Source of the DNA: Kushneria konosiri
GTDB taxonomy: Bacteria > Pseudomonadota > Gammaproteobacteria > Pseudomonadales > Halomonadaceae
Length of the DNA: 64,000 nt
Direction of reading: 5' to 3'
Assembly (NCBI RefSeq): GCF_002155145.1
Contig: NZ_CP021323.1
Location: forward strand, 2,046,001 to 2,110,000
Shown here piece after piece: positions 48,364 to 57,773 of the stretch. Below the pieces are notes generated by a model. It did not search any database, had not been told where the DNA came from, and was given only the letters and a program-made list of their open reading frames with translations. Position numbers and translations under genes: made by a program. Position 1 is the first letter of the stretch. Every line of letters begins with the position of its first letter.

Positions 48364-49461
48364 GTGAACGCAAGCGATGTGATCGTGGTAGGCGGCGGCA
48401 TCAATGGCATGATGAGCGTCTTCAAACTGATACAGCAGGGCTTTCGGGTCACGCTTGTGGAGCGGGGCCAATGTGCACAGGAAGCCTCCTGGGCCGGCGG
48501 CGGTATTTTGATACCGCTCTATCCATGGCGTTATCGCGACCCCATCGCTCGTCTGGATGCTCTGGCAGCGCCTCAGTGGCTGACGCTTGCCAATCTGCTG
48601 GCAGAGACGACCGGTATCGATCCGCAATATACCGCTCACGGCATCATGCATGTGAGAGTCGAGGATGCCGACAGGGCGCGGGACTGGTCTGCACGCCATG
48701 ATGACATGCTGGTGTCCCTTGCTTCTTCAAGGGCATTTGAACAGCTGGGGCCGTGGGTGACGCCCTCTCTGGAGCCTGCTTTCTGGTTGCCCGAGCGTGG
48801 CAGTATTCGAACGCCGCGACTGGGACAGGCGCTGCGACAGTGGCTGCTGGACCATCCGCGCGTCACGTTGATCGAGCACTTTGAGGTCACCTCACTGCTA
48901 ACGGTGAACGGGCGGGTCGAGGGTGTGACGGGGCCTCGGGGCCGGCATTTGGCACCGCATGTGGTCATGGCCGGCGGCCCCTGGACAAGGCAGTTGCTGG
49001 AACGTCATGTGTTGTTGGCCATTACGCCCGTTCGGGGGCAGATGCTGCTCTTTAGAGCCGAGAAGGCGTTGCTTCCATCGGTGATGTTGATGAATGGCTT
49101 TTATCTGATTCCCCGACGCGATCATCATATTCTGGCCGGCAGCACCTTTGAGGACGCCGGTTTTGATCGGACCACCACCCGAGAGGGCTACGCGCGGATT
49201 CACGCCATGGCATGTGAGATGCTGCCAGCGCTTGAAAAGGTCGAGGTTACCCACCACTGGGCGGGGCTGCGCCCCGGCTCACCAGACAGCATTCCTTTTG
49301 TCGGCGCGGTGCAGGAGGTTGAGGGGCTTTATATCAACGCCGGCCACGGCGGCAACGGTGTGGTGCTGTCTCCTGCCACGGCGGATCTTCTATGTGCTCA
49401 TGTTTCAGGCACGCCATTTCCGGTAGACCCGACGCCCTACATCGTGCCTTGCTCAGGGTGA
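48364..49461 (+). CDS. thiO: FAD-dependent glycine oxidase-like protein (ThiO)
   Basis: 365 residues from GTG at 48364 (GAGGGG upstream). The N-terminal FAD motif is VIVVGGGINGMMSVFKLIQQG, with a DAO-family C-terminal GLRPGSPDSIPFVG and NAGHGGNGVVLSPATA. ThiO oxidises glycine to iminoglycolate for the thiazole of thiamine. In Pseudomonas the same gene lies next to fimT, which supports the call. It overlaps the PP0621-family gene by nine bases at its 3' end. Confidence 0.88.
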   Translation: MNASDVIVVGGGINGMMSVFKLIQQGFRVTLVERGQCAQEASWAGGGILIPLYPWRYRDPIARLDALAAPQWLTLANLLAETTGIDPQYTAHGIMHVRVEDADRARDWSARHDDMLVSLASSRAFEQLGPWVTPSLEPAFWLPERGSIRTPRLGQALRQWLLDHPRVTLIEHFEVTSLLTVNGRVEGVTGPRGRHLAPHVVMAGGPWTRQLLERHVLLAITPVRGQMLLFRAEKALLPSVMLMNGFYLIPRRDHHILAGSTFEDAGFDRTTTREGYARIHAMACEMLPALEKVEVTHHWAGLRPGSPDSIPFVGAVQEVEGLYINAGHGGNGVVLSPATADLLCAHVSGTPFPVDPTPYIVPCSG

Positions 49462-49737
49462 GCGTCGACGTGGCTTTGGCCCGTTACTGATAAAACGAGC
49501 CTGATGCTCCTGGCAGCAGAACCAGTGTCTTTCGCTTGGCAGATGACGCGATAGTTCATTGACGTGAGAGTCTTCCAGCGCGTCATGGCGCGACACATGC
49601 ACATGGCAATAGGCGCAGCGGACCATGGCCTCTCCCGAGGATGGCGTCGGCGGTTGTGGTTGACGCTGACGCTTCAAGCGTCGATAGAACAGCCATCCCA
49701 GCCAGAGCAGGGCGGCGACAATAATCAGTCGGGCCAT
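49453..49737 (-). CDS. PP0621 family small membrane protein
   Basis: 94 residues from the ATG at 49737. An N-terminal membrane helix (LIIVAALLWLGWLFY) is followed by a basic stretch and a small CxxC...C motif (VRCAYCHVHV...HWFCCQEH), a possible metal site, as in PP0621-family proteins of Pseudomonas. Function is unknown. It is convergent with thiO, overlapping by nine bases. The ribosome binding site is weak. Confidence 0.75.
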   Translation of the reverse strand: MARLIIVAALLWLGWLFYRRLKRQRQPQPPTPSSGEAMVRCAYCHVHVSRHDALEDSHVNELSRHLPSERHWFCCQEHQARFISNGPKPRRRSP

Positions 49738-49910
49738 GTGAAGGATTCTGACTCCTGAAATGATGACGGACAGGCCATGGCGCTGCTGCAATTCGGAGAG
49801 TATCCCGAAAAGGCAGAATGGTCATTGCCATGATCGTTATAAGGGCGTTGCCCGGATGCCTTGTGTCAAAGCGTATCATGACGATGCCTGCGCTGCGTCA
49901 GGCTGAATTG

Positions 49911-49938
49911 AAAACGCCCCGCCTTTCGGCAGGGCGTT
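49911..49938 (-). terminator. Rho-independent terminator after bamD
   Basis: On the minus strand AACGCCCTGCC pairs with GGCGGGGCGTT around a GAAA loop (one wobble pair) and is followed by T bases. It begins 25 bases beyond the bamD stop codon. Confidence 0.85.
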
Positions 49939-49963
49939 CGGAGTCACCGAGATCCTGGTTCAC

Positions 49964-50773
49964 TCATCCATGGTCTTCAAGACTCAGCGAGCCACCGAGA
50001 TAGCGTGGGTTGAAGGTCTCACCATTGAGACGAGCATTGTCCGGATCATTGTGGATCAGTTCGGCCAGTGCCTGGCGAGCTTCCTTCTTCATGTCCAGAC
50101 CCATGTAGCCTTCTACCATGACCGCCAGCGCATCACGTGTTGCTGGCGTCTGTGGGTAGTGCTCAAGCACCCAGCGCCCGCGATTGACAGCCGCCAGATA
50201 GGCCTGCTTGCGAAGATAGAAATCGCCGATCTGAAGCTCATGACGCGCCAGCACGTTGCGCAAAAAGATGATGCGCTGACGGGAATCGGGCGCATAGGTA
50301 CTGTCAGGGAAGCGCCTGACCACCTCGCCGAAATCGACGTAGGCATCACGAGTGGCGCCTAGGTCGCGCTTGGAAATGTCGATCAGATCCAGGCTTTCCA
50401 GGCTGAACCTGCCGGATTCCCAGGCGGCCATACCTCGCATGTAATAGGCGTAATCGACCTGCGGGTGGTCAGGATGAAGCCGGATAAAACGGCTGGCTGC
50501 GGCCCGCGAGGCTTCCCAGTTGCCAACCTGATAATAGCCGTAGATCAGCTCGAGCTGAGCCTGCTGGGCGTATTCTCCGAACGGATAGCGATTATCCAGC
50601 GTTTCAAGCTGCGTGACGGCAGCGGAGTAGCGGCCATTGTCGAGCGAGCGCTGAATGTTTTGATAGAGCTGCTGCTCGGTAAGCTCTTTATCCTGCTCCT
50701 GGCTCTGGCTGCTGGCGCAACCGGCCAGCATGACGGCAGCCAGCGCAAGGGCGCTCAGGGAAATGGCGCGCAT
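49964..50773 (-). CDS. bamD: Outer membrane protein assembly factor BamD
   Basis: 269 residues from ATG at 50773, preceded by GAGGA. It has a lipoprotein signal peptide with lipobox LAGC, so it is anchored to the outer membrane. TPR-like repeats follow (ELTEQQLYQNIQRSLDNGRY, RFPDSTYAPDSRQR). BamD is an essential member of the Bam complex that inserts beta-barrel proteins. It is divergent from rluD, the conserved arrangement in many gammaproteobacteria. Confidence 0.96.
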   Translation of the reverse strand: MRAISLSALALAAVMLAGCASSQSQEQDKELTEQQLYQNIQRSLDNGRYSAAVTQLETLDNRYPFGEYAQQAQLELIYGYYQVGNWEASRAAASRFIRLHPDHPQVDYAYYMRGMAAWESGRFSLESLDLIDISKRDLGATRDAYVDFGEVVRRFPDSTYAPDSRQRIIFLRNVLARHELQIGDFYLRKQAYLAAVNRGRWVLEHYPQTPATRDALAVMVEGYMGLDMKKEARQALAELIHNDPDNARLNGETFNPRYLGGSLSLEDHG

Positions 50774-50978
50774 TGTCGTCCTCGTCTCAAACAAACCGTG
50801 GCGGCATGATAGAATCCGCCCAACAGCTACTGAATGAAGTGTGTGGGGGCCTACTATACGGACCGTCAGTGCATTACGCGAATGACGCGCTGCCTGTTCC
50901 CGGTACCAATGACCCCGCACTATAAAGCATTGTAAAGCCGTGGCGAAATGCTCGGCCCATGCTCCTGCAGAGAATTGC

Positions 50979-51938
50979 ATGTCACAGACCATCGAACAAA
51001 CACGCATTGTCCCCGACGCCATGACCGGTCTACGACTGGACCAGGTGGCCGCAGAACTCTTTGATGAGTTTTCCCGCGAGCGCCTCAAGGGCTGGATCAA
51101 GGAGGGCGCCCTGACCGTGGATGGCCAGCGCCTGCGCCCTCGAGCCCCGGTCATGTCAGGCGCCGTACTGGCGCTCAATGCCGTGCTGGAAGAAAACCGG
51201 GTCTGGGAAGCCGAGGCGATCGCGCTGGACATCGTGCACGAAGACGATGACGTGCTGGTGATCAACAAGCCGGTAGGGCTGGTCGTCCACCCGGCCGCGG
51301 GTAATCAGAGCGGTACGCTGCTCAATGCGCTGCTGCATCATGCGCCGGCGCTTGCGACCCTGCCACGTGCCGGCATTGTTCATCGTCTGGACAAGGACAC
51401 CAGCGGGTTGATGGTGGTAGCCAAAACGCTGGCGGCGCAGACCTCACTGGTCGAGCAGCTACAGGCTCGTCGGGTCAAGCGTGAATATGACGCCATCGTT
51501 ACCGGCGCCATGATTGCCGGCGGCAAGGTCGATGCGCCCATCGGACGCCATCCGGTAGATCGCAAGCGTCAGGCGGTGGTGGCCAACGGTGGCAAGCCGG
51601 CGGTAACGCACTACCGAGTGGTCGAGCGCTTTCGGGGGCATACTCATGTTCGCTGCCGACTGGAAACCGGCCGTACGCACCAGATCCGCGTGCACATGGC
51701 GCATCAGCGCTTTCCTCTGGTAGGTGACCCGGTCTATGGCGGGCGCCTCAAGCTGCCTGCCGGTGCCGGTGAAGCCCTCAAGGAAGTGCTGCGTCATTTC
51801 TCGCGTCAGGCCCTGCATGCGCGCCGCCTGGCCTTCATGCATCCCACCCATCATGAACTTGTCGAGTTTGGTGTAGAGCTGCCCGATGACATGTTCATGC
51901 TGCTTGATATTCTGCGCGAGGATCAGACAGAGGCATGA
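50979..51938 (+). CDS. rluD: 23S rRNA pseudouridine(1911/1915/1917) synthase
   Basis: 319 residues from ATG at 50979. An N-terminal S4 RNA-binding domain (about 14-70) and a RluA-type synthase domain with the catalytic aspartate in GIVHRLDKDTSGLM (about 136). It modifies helix 69 of 23S rRNA. Its stop codon overlaps the pgeF start (ATGA), a coupled pair. A likely extended -10 (TGATAGAAT, 50807-50815) could be its promoter. Confidence 0.95.
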   Translation: MSQTIEQTRIVPDAMTGLRLDQVAAELFDEFSRERLKGWIKEGALTVDGQRLRPRAPVMSGAVLALNAVLEENRVWEAEAIALDIVHEDDDVLVINKPVGLVVHPAAGNQSGTLLNALLHHAPALATLPRAGIVHRLDKDTSGLMVVAKTLAAQTSLVEQLQARRVKREYDAIVTGAMIAGGKVDAPIGRHPVDRKRQAVVANGGKPAVTHYRVVERFRGHTHVRCRLETGRTHQIRVHMAHQRFPLVGDPVYGGRLKLPAGAGEALKEVLRHFSRQALHARRLAFMHPTHHELVEFGVELPDDMFMLLDILREDQTEA

Positions 51939-52693
51939 ATCAGGACAGCCGTGATCAGCAGCCCACACTCATTGTCCCGGACTGGATCGCACCGGGATCG
52001 GTTGGTGCCTTTGTCACCACCCGCGAAACAGGGCCCAGTCAGGGCGTCTATGCTTCCTTCAATGCGGCTTCCCATGTAGGAGATGACCCTGAAACGGTGG
52101 CCTGGTTACGTCAGCTGCTGGGGGCAAGAATCGGTGATCACCGGCCGCTGTTATGGCTGGATCAGGTCCATGGCGCGCGCGTGCAGCAGTCCTTTCAAAC
52201 GCCGCCGCCGCAGGCTGATGCGTCCATCGCGTTCGATCAGCGTTATGCCTGCGTGATCCAGACGGCCGACTGTCTGCCGGTCCTGTTCTGTGACAAGCGC
52301 GGCACCCGGGTCGCGGCTGCACATGCCGGCTGGCGGGGGTTGGCCGGTGGTGTGCTGGAAGCCACCGTGGCTGCTCTGGGTTGCCCATCTGATGAGGTCA
52401 TGGCCTGGTTTGGGCCTGCGATCTCCAACATGCAGTATGAAGTCGGGCATGAGGTACACGATGCTTTCGTGAATGTACACCCAGAAGCCGCCAGTGCCTT
52501 TGAGGCGAGCCCTTACCGGCTGGGGCATTTCATGTGCGACCTTTACCGGCTGGCACGCCTGCGTCTTGAGGCGCTGGGCATCACCGACATCAGTGGTGGT
52601 CATTTCTGTACGGCCTCCGATCCCCGCTTTTATTCCCACCGCCGTGATAACGGCCTGACCGGGCGGATGAGCAGTGTGATCTGGCTTCGTTAG
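51935..52693 (+). CDS. pgeF: Peptidoglycan-editing factor/laccase-domain protein PgeF (YfiH)
   Basis: 252 residues. The metal-binding motifs of the YfiH/LACC1 family are present: LDQVHG, IQTADCLPV (about 108-116) and HAGWRGLAGG. The E. coli protein stops L-Ser from being wrongly used in place of L-Ala in muropeptide precursors, and relatives act on purine nucleosides. It overlaps rluD by four bases, in the conserved rluD-pgeF-clpB order. Confidence 0.93.
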   Translation: MNQDSRDQQPTLIVPDWIAPGSVGAFVTTRETGPSQGVYASFNAASHVGDDPETVAWLRQLLGARIGDHRPLLWLDQVHGARVQQSFQTPPPQADASIAFDQRYACVIQTADCLPVLFCDKRGTRVAAAHAGWRGLAGGVLEATVAALGCPSDEVMAWFGPAISNMQYEVGHEVHDAFVNVHPEAASAFEASPYRLGHFMCDLYRLARLRLEALGITDISGGHFCTASDPRFYSHRRDNGLTGRMSSVIWLR

Positions 52694-52753
52694 GGCGCGG
52701 CAGGCGCTCTAATCAGAAGTGTTGAATTTAACATAATATTTTTACCGCTCCTG

Positions 52754-52781
52754 CTTGAAACGCTTTCCGGCGCCCCCATCT
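52754..52781 (+). promoter_or_regulatory. Heat-shock (sigma-32) promoter of clpB
   Basis: CTTGAAA (52754-52760), 13-base spacer, CCCCATCT (52774-52781), very near the E. coli sigma-32 consensus (CTTGAAA, 13-17 bases, CCCCAT-T). Transcription would begin near 52788, about 87 bases before clpB. Confidence 0.9.
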
Positions 52782-52874
52782 TTGTTGGCAATATACTGAT
52801 ACACGCGCTTTGAGATGCCGGTGCTGCGATGATGCAGCCCTGACCGGCCAGAGCGCCGGATGAGAGGACACGGG

Positions 52875-55469
52875 ATGCGAATCGACAAGCTCACCAGTAA
52901 ATTGCAGGCCGCTCTGGCCGATGCCCAGTCTCTGGCAGCAGGGCGCGGTCACAATCAACTACAGCCGGGGCATGTGCTGCTTGCATTGCTGGACAGCCGG
53001 GATTCCGGCTTCAAGGGACTGATTCAAAAGGCCGGTGGCGACCCGGGCCGCGTGCGCGACGCGCTGACCAGGGTGGTGGACGATCTGCCTACCGTCAGTC
53101 AGTTCGATGGCAATGTCACCATGGGCCAGGAGCTGGGCCAGCTGTTTAATCTGGCCGACCGCGAAGCACAAAAACGCGGTGATCAGTTCATTGCTACCGA
53201 GCTGGTGCTGCTGGCGGCGCTACAGACAAAGTCGGCCATCAGTCGCGCATTAAGCGGGGCAGGGCTCTCCGAGCAGGGCGTGCGTCGTGCCATTGATGCC
53301 TTGCGTGGTGGCGACAGCGTCAACGATGCCGAGGCCGAAGAAAAACGCGAAGCGCTCGACAAGTACACCACGGATCTGACCGAGCGCGCCGCCAGCGGCA
53401 AGCTGGACCCGGTGATCGGACGTGACGATGAAATTCGCCGCACCATTCAGGTGCTGCAGCGTCGGACCAAGAACAATCCGGTACTGATCGGTGAGCCCGG
53501 CGTCGGCAAGACGGCCATCGTTGAGGGGCTGGCCCAGCGCATCGTTAACGGCGAAGTGCCGGAAAGTCTCAAGGACAAGCGGGTGTTGTCACTGGACCTT
53601 GGCGCGCTGCTGGCCGGCGCCAAGTATCGCGGTGACTTTGAGGAGCGCCTCAAGGCCGTGCTCAATGAGCTGGCGAAGGAGGAGGGACGGGTTATCCTCT
53701 TCATTGATGAACTCCATACCATGGTGGGCGCAGGCAAGACCGAGGGCTCGATGGATGCGGGCAACATGTTGAAGCCTGCGCTGGCCCGCGGTGAGCTGCA
53801 CTGTGTGGGCGCTACCACGCTGGATGAATACCGTCAGGACATTGAAAAGGACGCCGCGCTTGAGCGCCGTTTCCAGAAGGTGCTGGTCGATGAGCCTTCC
53901 GAGGAAGACACCATCGCCATTCTGCGTGGGCTCAAGGAGCGTTATGAGGTCCATCACGGGGTAGATATTACCGACCCGGCCATCATCGCCGCCGCACGTC
54001 TGTCGACGCGCTATATTACCGATCGCCAGCTGCCGGACAAGGCCATCGATCTGATCGATGAAGCGGCTTCTCGCATTCGCATGGAGATGGATTCCAAGCC
54101 CGAAGAGATGGATCGTCTCGAGCGCCGCCTGATTCAGCTCAAGATCGAGCGTGAAGCCCTCAAAAAGGAGACGGATGAGGCCACTCGTAAACGCCTCGAG
54201 CTTCTGGAAGGCCAGATTGAGACCATGTCGCGAGAATACGCTGATCTTGAAGAGGTCTGGAAGTCCGAAAAGGCCAGCCTTCAGGGGGCAGCGCAGTACA
54301 AGGCTGAGCTTGAGCAGGCGCGTACCGATCTGGAGGCTGCGCGTCGCCAGGGGGATCTGGGGCGCATGTCGGAAATCCAGTACGGCCTGATTCCGGATCT
54401 GGAACGCAGGATCAGCGAGGCCGGTGAGGCGGAAAGCACGCCCTTGAAGCTGCTTCGCTCAATCGTGACCGAGGAGGAAATCGCCGAGGTCGTCTCGCGC
54501 TGGACCGGCATTCCGGTATCCAAAATGCTTGAAGGCGAGCGCGACAAGCTCCTGCGCATGGAAGAAGCACTGCATGAGCGGGTCATCGGCCAGGATGAGG
54601 CGGTCACCGCCGTATCCAACGCCGTGCGTCGCTCTCGCGCCGGGATCAGTGATCCCAACCGGCCCAACGGCTCCTTCCTGTTTCTGGGGCCAACCGGGGT
54701 GGGCAAGACCGAGCTGTGCAAGTCGCTGGCAGGATTTTTGTTCGATACCGAAGAGGCGATGGTGCGCATCGATATGTCGGAGTTCATGGAGAAGCACTCC
54801 GTGGCTCGTCTGATCGGTGCCCCTCCAGGCTATGTCGGCTATGAACAGGGCGGCTATCTGACCGAGGCCGTGCGGCGCAAGCCCTATTCGGTGCTGCTGC
54901 TTGATGAGGTGGAAAAGGCCCATCCGGATGTCTTCAACATCCTGCTGCAGGTGCTCGAGGACGGCCGCCTGACCGATGGGCAGGGGAGGACGGTGGATTT
55001 TCGCAACACCGTGATCGTCATGACCTCGAATCTGGGCTCCAGCATTATTCAAAATTATGCCAGCGAGCAGGATGATGCCGGCTATGAGCGCATGCGTGCT
55101 GCGGTCATGGATGAAGTGTCTTCGCACTTCCGCCCCGAGCTGATCAACCGCATCGATGAGGTGGTCGTGTTCCACGCGCTGGGTCAGACGCAGATCAAGG
55201 CGATTGCCAACATCCAGCTGGATCAGCTGCGTCGTCGGCTGGCGGATCGCGATGTCTCGCTCGCCATCAGCGAGGCGGCCATGGAGCAGTTGGCCGAGGC
55301 AGGTTTCGATCCGGTCTATGGGGCGCGTCCGCTGCGTCGCGCCATTCAGAACCGGATCGAAAACCCGCTGGCTCAGGCATTGCTGTCCGGACGCTATGCT
55401 CCGGGTGATACCGTCCATGTGGAGGCCCGTGACGGCGAGCTGACCCTCGAGCAGGATGAAGCGGTATAA
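52875..55469 (+). CDS. clpB: ATP-dependent disaggregase ClpB
   Basis: 864 residues from [21 protein letters not shown] at 52875 (GAGAGGA seven bases upstream). Domains in order: Clp-N repeats (1-145), AAA-1 with Walker A GEPGVGKT (about 205), the long coiled-coil middle domain (about 410-525), AAA-2 with GPTGVGKT (about 605) and the C-terminal domain. With DnaK it dissolves aggregated proteins after stress. Regulated by a clear sigma-32 promoter upstream and ended by a strong terminator. Confidence 0.98.
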   Translation: MRIDKLTSKLQAALADAQSLAAGRGHNQLQPGHVLLALLDSRDSGFKGLIQKAGGDPGRVRDALTRVVDDLPTVSQFDGNVTMGQELGQLFNLADREAQKRGDQFIATELVLLAALQTKSAISRALSGAGLSEQGVRRAIDALRGGDSVNDAEAEEKREALDKYTTDLTERAASGKLDPVIGRDDEIRRTIQVLQRRTKNNPVLIGEPGVGKTAIVEGLAQRIVNGEVPESLKDKRVLSLDLGALLAGAKYRGDFEERLKAVLNELAKEEGRVILFIDELHTMVGAGKTEGSMDAGNMLKPALARGELHCVGATTLDEYRQDIEKDAALERRFQKVLVDEPSEEDTIAILRGLKERYEVHHGVDITDPAIIAAARLSTRYITDRQLPDKAIDLIDEAASRIRMEMDSKPEEMDRLERRLIQLKIEREALKKETDEATRKRLELLEGQIETMSREYADLEEVWKSEKASLQGAAQYKAELEQARTDLEAARRQGDLGRMSEIQYGLIPDLERRISEAGEAESTPLKLLRSIVTEEEIAEVVSRWTGIPVSKMLEGERDKLLRMEEALHERVIGQDEAVTAVSNAVRRSRAGISDPNRPNGSFLFLGPTGVGKTELCKSLAGFLFDTEEAMVRIDMSEFMEKHSVARLIGAPPGYVGYEQGGYLTEAVRRKPYSVLLLDEVEKAHPDVFNILLQVLEDGRLTDGQGRTVDFRNTVIVMTSNLGSSIIQNYASEQDDAGYERMRAAVMDEVSSHFRPELINRIDEVVVFHALGQTQIKAIANIQLDQLRRRLADRDVSLAISEAAMEQLAEAGFDPVYGARPLRRAIQNRIENPLAQALLSGRYAPGDTVHVEARDGELTLEQDEAV

Positions 55470-55493
55470 GAAGCGCTATCGGCGTTAAACGAT

Positions 55494-55525
55494 AAAAGGG
55501 CGGCTACTTTGGTAGCCGCCCTTTT
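55494..55525. terminator. Bidirectional terminator between clpB and treF
   Basis: A 14-bp perfect stem AAAAGGGCGGCTAC with its complement around TTTG, ending in TTTT on the plus strand and likewise on the minus strand, placed between the convergent clpB and treF. Confidence 0.93.
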
Positions 55526-55555
55526 CATGTGCTGACACCCTGTATCAACCGGATG

Positions 55556-57172
55556 TCAGGGTGCGGTATTGCTCAGCGTGGCGTCCGGATAAATCGACAG
55601 CAGCGCGCGCAATACACCATTGGTCCATCCAAAACCATCCTGAGACGGATACTCGCCGCCATCCGGCGCGCCATCCAGGTCCATGACGTTGTACTTCTCC
55701 AGCAGCTTGTGATCCTTTTGGAAGCGGTAGAAGTTGTTGTGCATCCAGCGCTTTGCAATCGTGTCGGCCAATTGGTCATGACCATAGCGTTTGAGCCCCT
55801 TGATGGCCATCCACTGAAGCGGTGCCCAGCCATTGGGAGCGTCCCACTGCTGCACGGTATCGATGGTCGATGTCATCAGGCCGCCTGGCTGAAGCAGCTG
55901 ATGTTCCAGCGTATTGGCGACGTGGCCGGCCTGCTCTTCGGTCGCCACACCAAAATAAAGGGTGAATACAATCGAGGCATTGACGCTGGTCGTCAGTTCG
56001 TTGCTATGCCACAGGTAGTCGCCGAAACGCTTTTCTTCCTGCGACCAGAACAGCCGGTGCAGGGCATCCAGCCTTGAATTGGCAGCACTCTGGAACAGGT
56101 CGGCGCGCTGATAATGGCCAAGCCTGCGATGGGTTGACGCCAGAACGGATTCCATGTGGTAGAGCAGGCAGTTGAGATCCAGTGGGAGGATGTCCACGGT
56201 GCGAATGGTGCTCAGATCATGCGGGTCGCTCAGCCAGCGCGAGCTGAAGTCCCAGCCGCTTTCGGCCCCGGCACGAAGATTGCGCCACACCTCGATGTGA
56301 TCCCGATTTGAGAGAGTCGCCGTCTCCAGATCCTCTCGAAAGGACTCCTCACGAGGCGTATTCAGATCGTCCCAGTAACGATTGAGCAGCGTGCCTTCGG
56401 CGAGCTTGACGCAGCGCCGATAGGCTTCGCCATGGTGAAGCGCCTCGACACCATCCATCCAGTAGGTATATTCCCGCTCCATCTGTGGCAGATAGTGCTC
56501 ATAGGTTTTTTCGCCATCATGCTGGGCGAGCTGGCCGACCATGCCGCAAAAAAACGGCGGCTGAGAGCGTGATAGATAATAGGTGCGGTTCCCGTTGGGA
56601 ACGTGACCATAGGCGTTGATCAAAAAGGCGGCGTTATTGACCATGTCACGAACCAGATCGATGCGACCGCTTTCACGCAGGCCCAGCATGGTGAAATAGC
56701 TGTCCCAGTAATAGATTTCGTTGAAACGACCACCAGGCACCACATAGGCATGGGGCAGGGGCAGGCGGGACGAGCTGGGGTTGTAGCGTGGGCGCGGCTG
56801 ACGCGTCAGCACATTCCAGAGGGCATCGATATGGTCACGTATGGTGTTCTGTCGTTGCGGGGGCTCAACGTTGGCCTGAGTTTCGATGCGCTCAAAGCGT
56901 GCTTCCACGAATTCACGCAGGGCCTTGTTGCTGATACAGGGGGCGTCACCACAGTCCGAATGATGTTCGCAGAGGTGAGCATAATCGGCCATGATCTCGT
57001 CGGCCGGTTTGGTCGGGATCATATCCACAAAGGTTTTGCTGTCATCGAACAGACCGCGACTCTGGACATCGTGAAACAGCCTGCCCCAGAGATGCTCCGG
57101 CAATGGCGGAAGCTCGGCAACTTCGGGCGTATCCGGCATCGAAGGTGTCAATGCGGCAGCGGTCATGGTCAT
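55556..57172 (-). CDS. treF: Cytoplasmic trehalase
   Basis: 538 residues from ATG at 57172 (AGGA seven bases upstream); an upstream in-frame start at 57337 is unlikely. Both trehalase signatures are present: PGGRFNEIYYWDSY (about 145) and QWDAPNGWAPLQW (about 445), plus EYPSQDGFGWTNG near the C-terminus. No signal peptide is seen, so it is TreF type rather than periplasmic TreA. It hydrolyses trehalose to two glucoses, relevant for an organism that takes up or makes trehalose under salt stress. Confidence 0.93.
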   Translation of the reverse strand: MTMTAAALTPSMPDTPEVAELPPLPEHLWGRLFHDVQSRGLFDDSKTFVDMIPTKPADEIMADYAHLCEHHSDCGDAPCISNKALREFVEARFERIETQANVEPPQRQNTIRDHIDALWNVLTRQPRPRYNPSSSRLPLPHAYVVPGGRFNEIYYWDSYFTMLGLRESGRIDLVRDMVNNAAFLINAYGHVPNGNRTYYLSRSQPPFFCGMVGQLAQHDGEKTYEHYLPQMEREYTYWMDGVEALHHGEAYRRCVKLAEGTLLNRYWDDLNTPREESFREDLETATLSNRDHIEVWRNLRAGAESGWDFSSRWLSDPHDLSTIRTVDILPLDLNCLLYHMESVLASTHRRLGHYQRADLFQSAANSRLDALHRLFWSQEEKRFGDYLWHSNELTTSVNASIVFTLYFGVATEEQAGHVANTLEHQLLQPGGLMTSTIDTVQQWDAPNGWAPLQWMAIKGLKRYGHDQLADTIAKRWMHNNFYRFQKDHKLLEKYNVMDLDGAPDGGEYPSQDGFGWTNGVLRALLSIYPDATLSNTAP

Positions 57173-57773
57173 GGCAAATTCCTGAAACAATAAATGGCGT
57201 TTCTGCCCGATCGTTACTGGCAGGTGATAAGTGACGCTGTCCTGACAGCTTCGGGACGCTTCTGGTACATAAAGCTTCCCTTTATGTTGACCGGTGTTAA
57301 CGCAGGATAGTTCATCCGATGTCTTTACCCCTGACACACATCATAACGGCAGACACTAATCAAAACTGTTGTGCTTCCATGCACTGATATCGTGCAATAT
57401 GTCACCTCTATTCGAGGTCTGAGCGCTATAAATGCGCATCCATCAGTTGACAGCGGGACATCACTGATAGAGTCTTGAAGGTTCCTGATTGCAGGCATGA
57501 ATTCCTTGGGTAACCCCCGAGGTCATGAAGGACAGTCGCGAGGCGACTGCCTGCCTGCCCAAGGACCTGAACAGGCGGGCCAACCCCCTGCCTGATCAAC
57601 GCCCCTATATGTCGACCCGACATGAGATTGAGCAGGTCCTCGCTGCAGCCGATCATCAGAATGCAGCATCAGGTGTCGCAGGCCCCGGGCCGCGGCAGGC
57701 GGCACAGCCGTCCTCGAACTCCGATGCGTATGGCATCGTGAACGCACTCGAGACCTTATAGGGGAACTCAAAC
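57173..57773 (+). promoter_or_regulatory. Long intergenic region with ilvI leader and treF promoter
   Basis: 601 bases with no convincing gene. The ilvI side holds a hairpin CAGTCGC-GAG-GCGACTG (57533-57549) and further GC-rich pairings downstream (repeated CCTGCC and CAGGCGGGC). TTGACA at 57447-57452 is a possible -35 box, but its -10 (TAGAGT, 15-base spacing) is weak. No leader peptide rich in Ile, Val or Leu was found. A 78-codon frame (57525-57761) is probably chance. The treF promoter must lie in the 5' part, but I cannot place it. Confidence 0.4.

Noticed and set aside
50774-51268. N-terminal extension of bamD to 51268
   Set aside because: The lipoprotein signal peptide starts at 50773; the extension is antisense to rluD.
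57525-57761. 78-codon frame upstream of ilvI
   Set aside because: No recognised relative or ribosome binding site, and low-complexity composition; more likely leader sequence.
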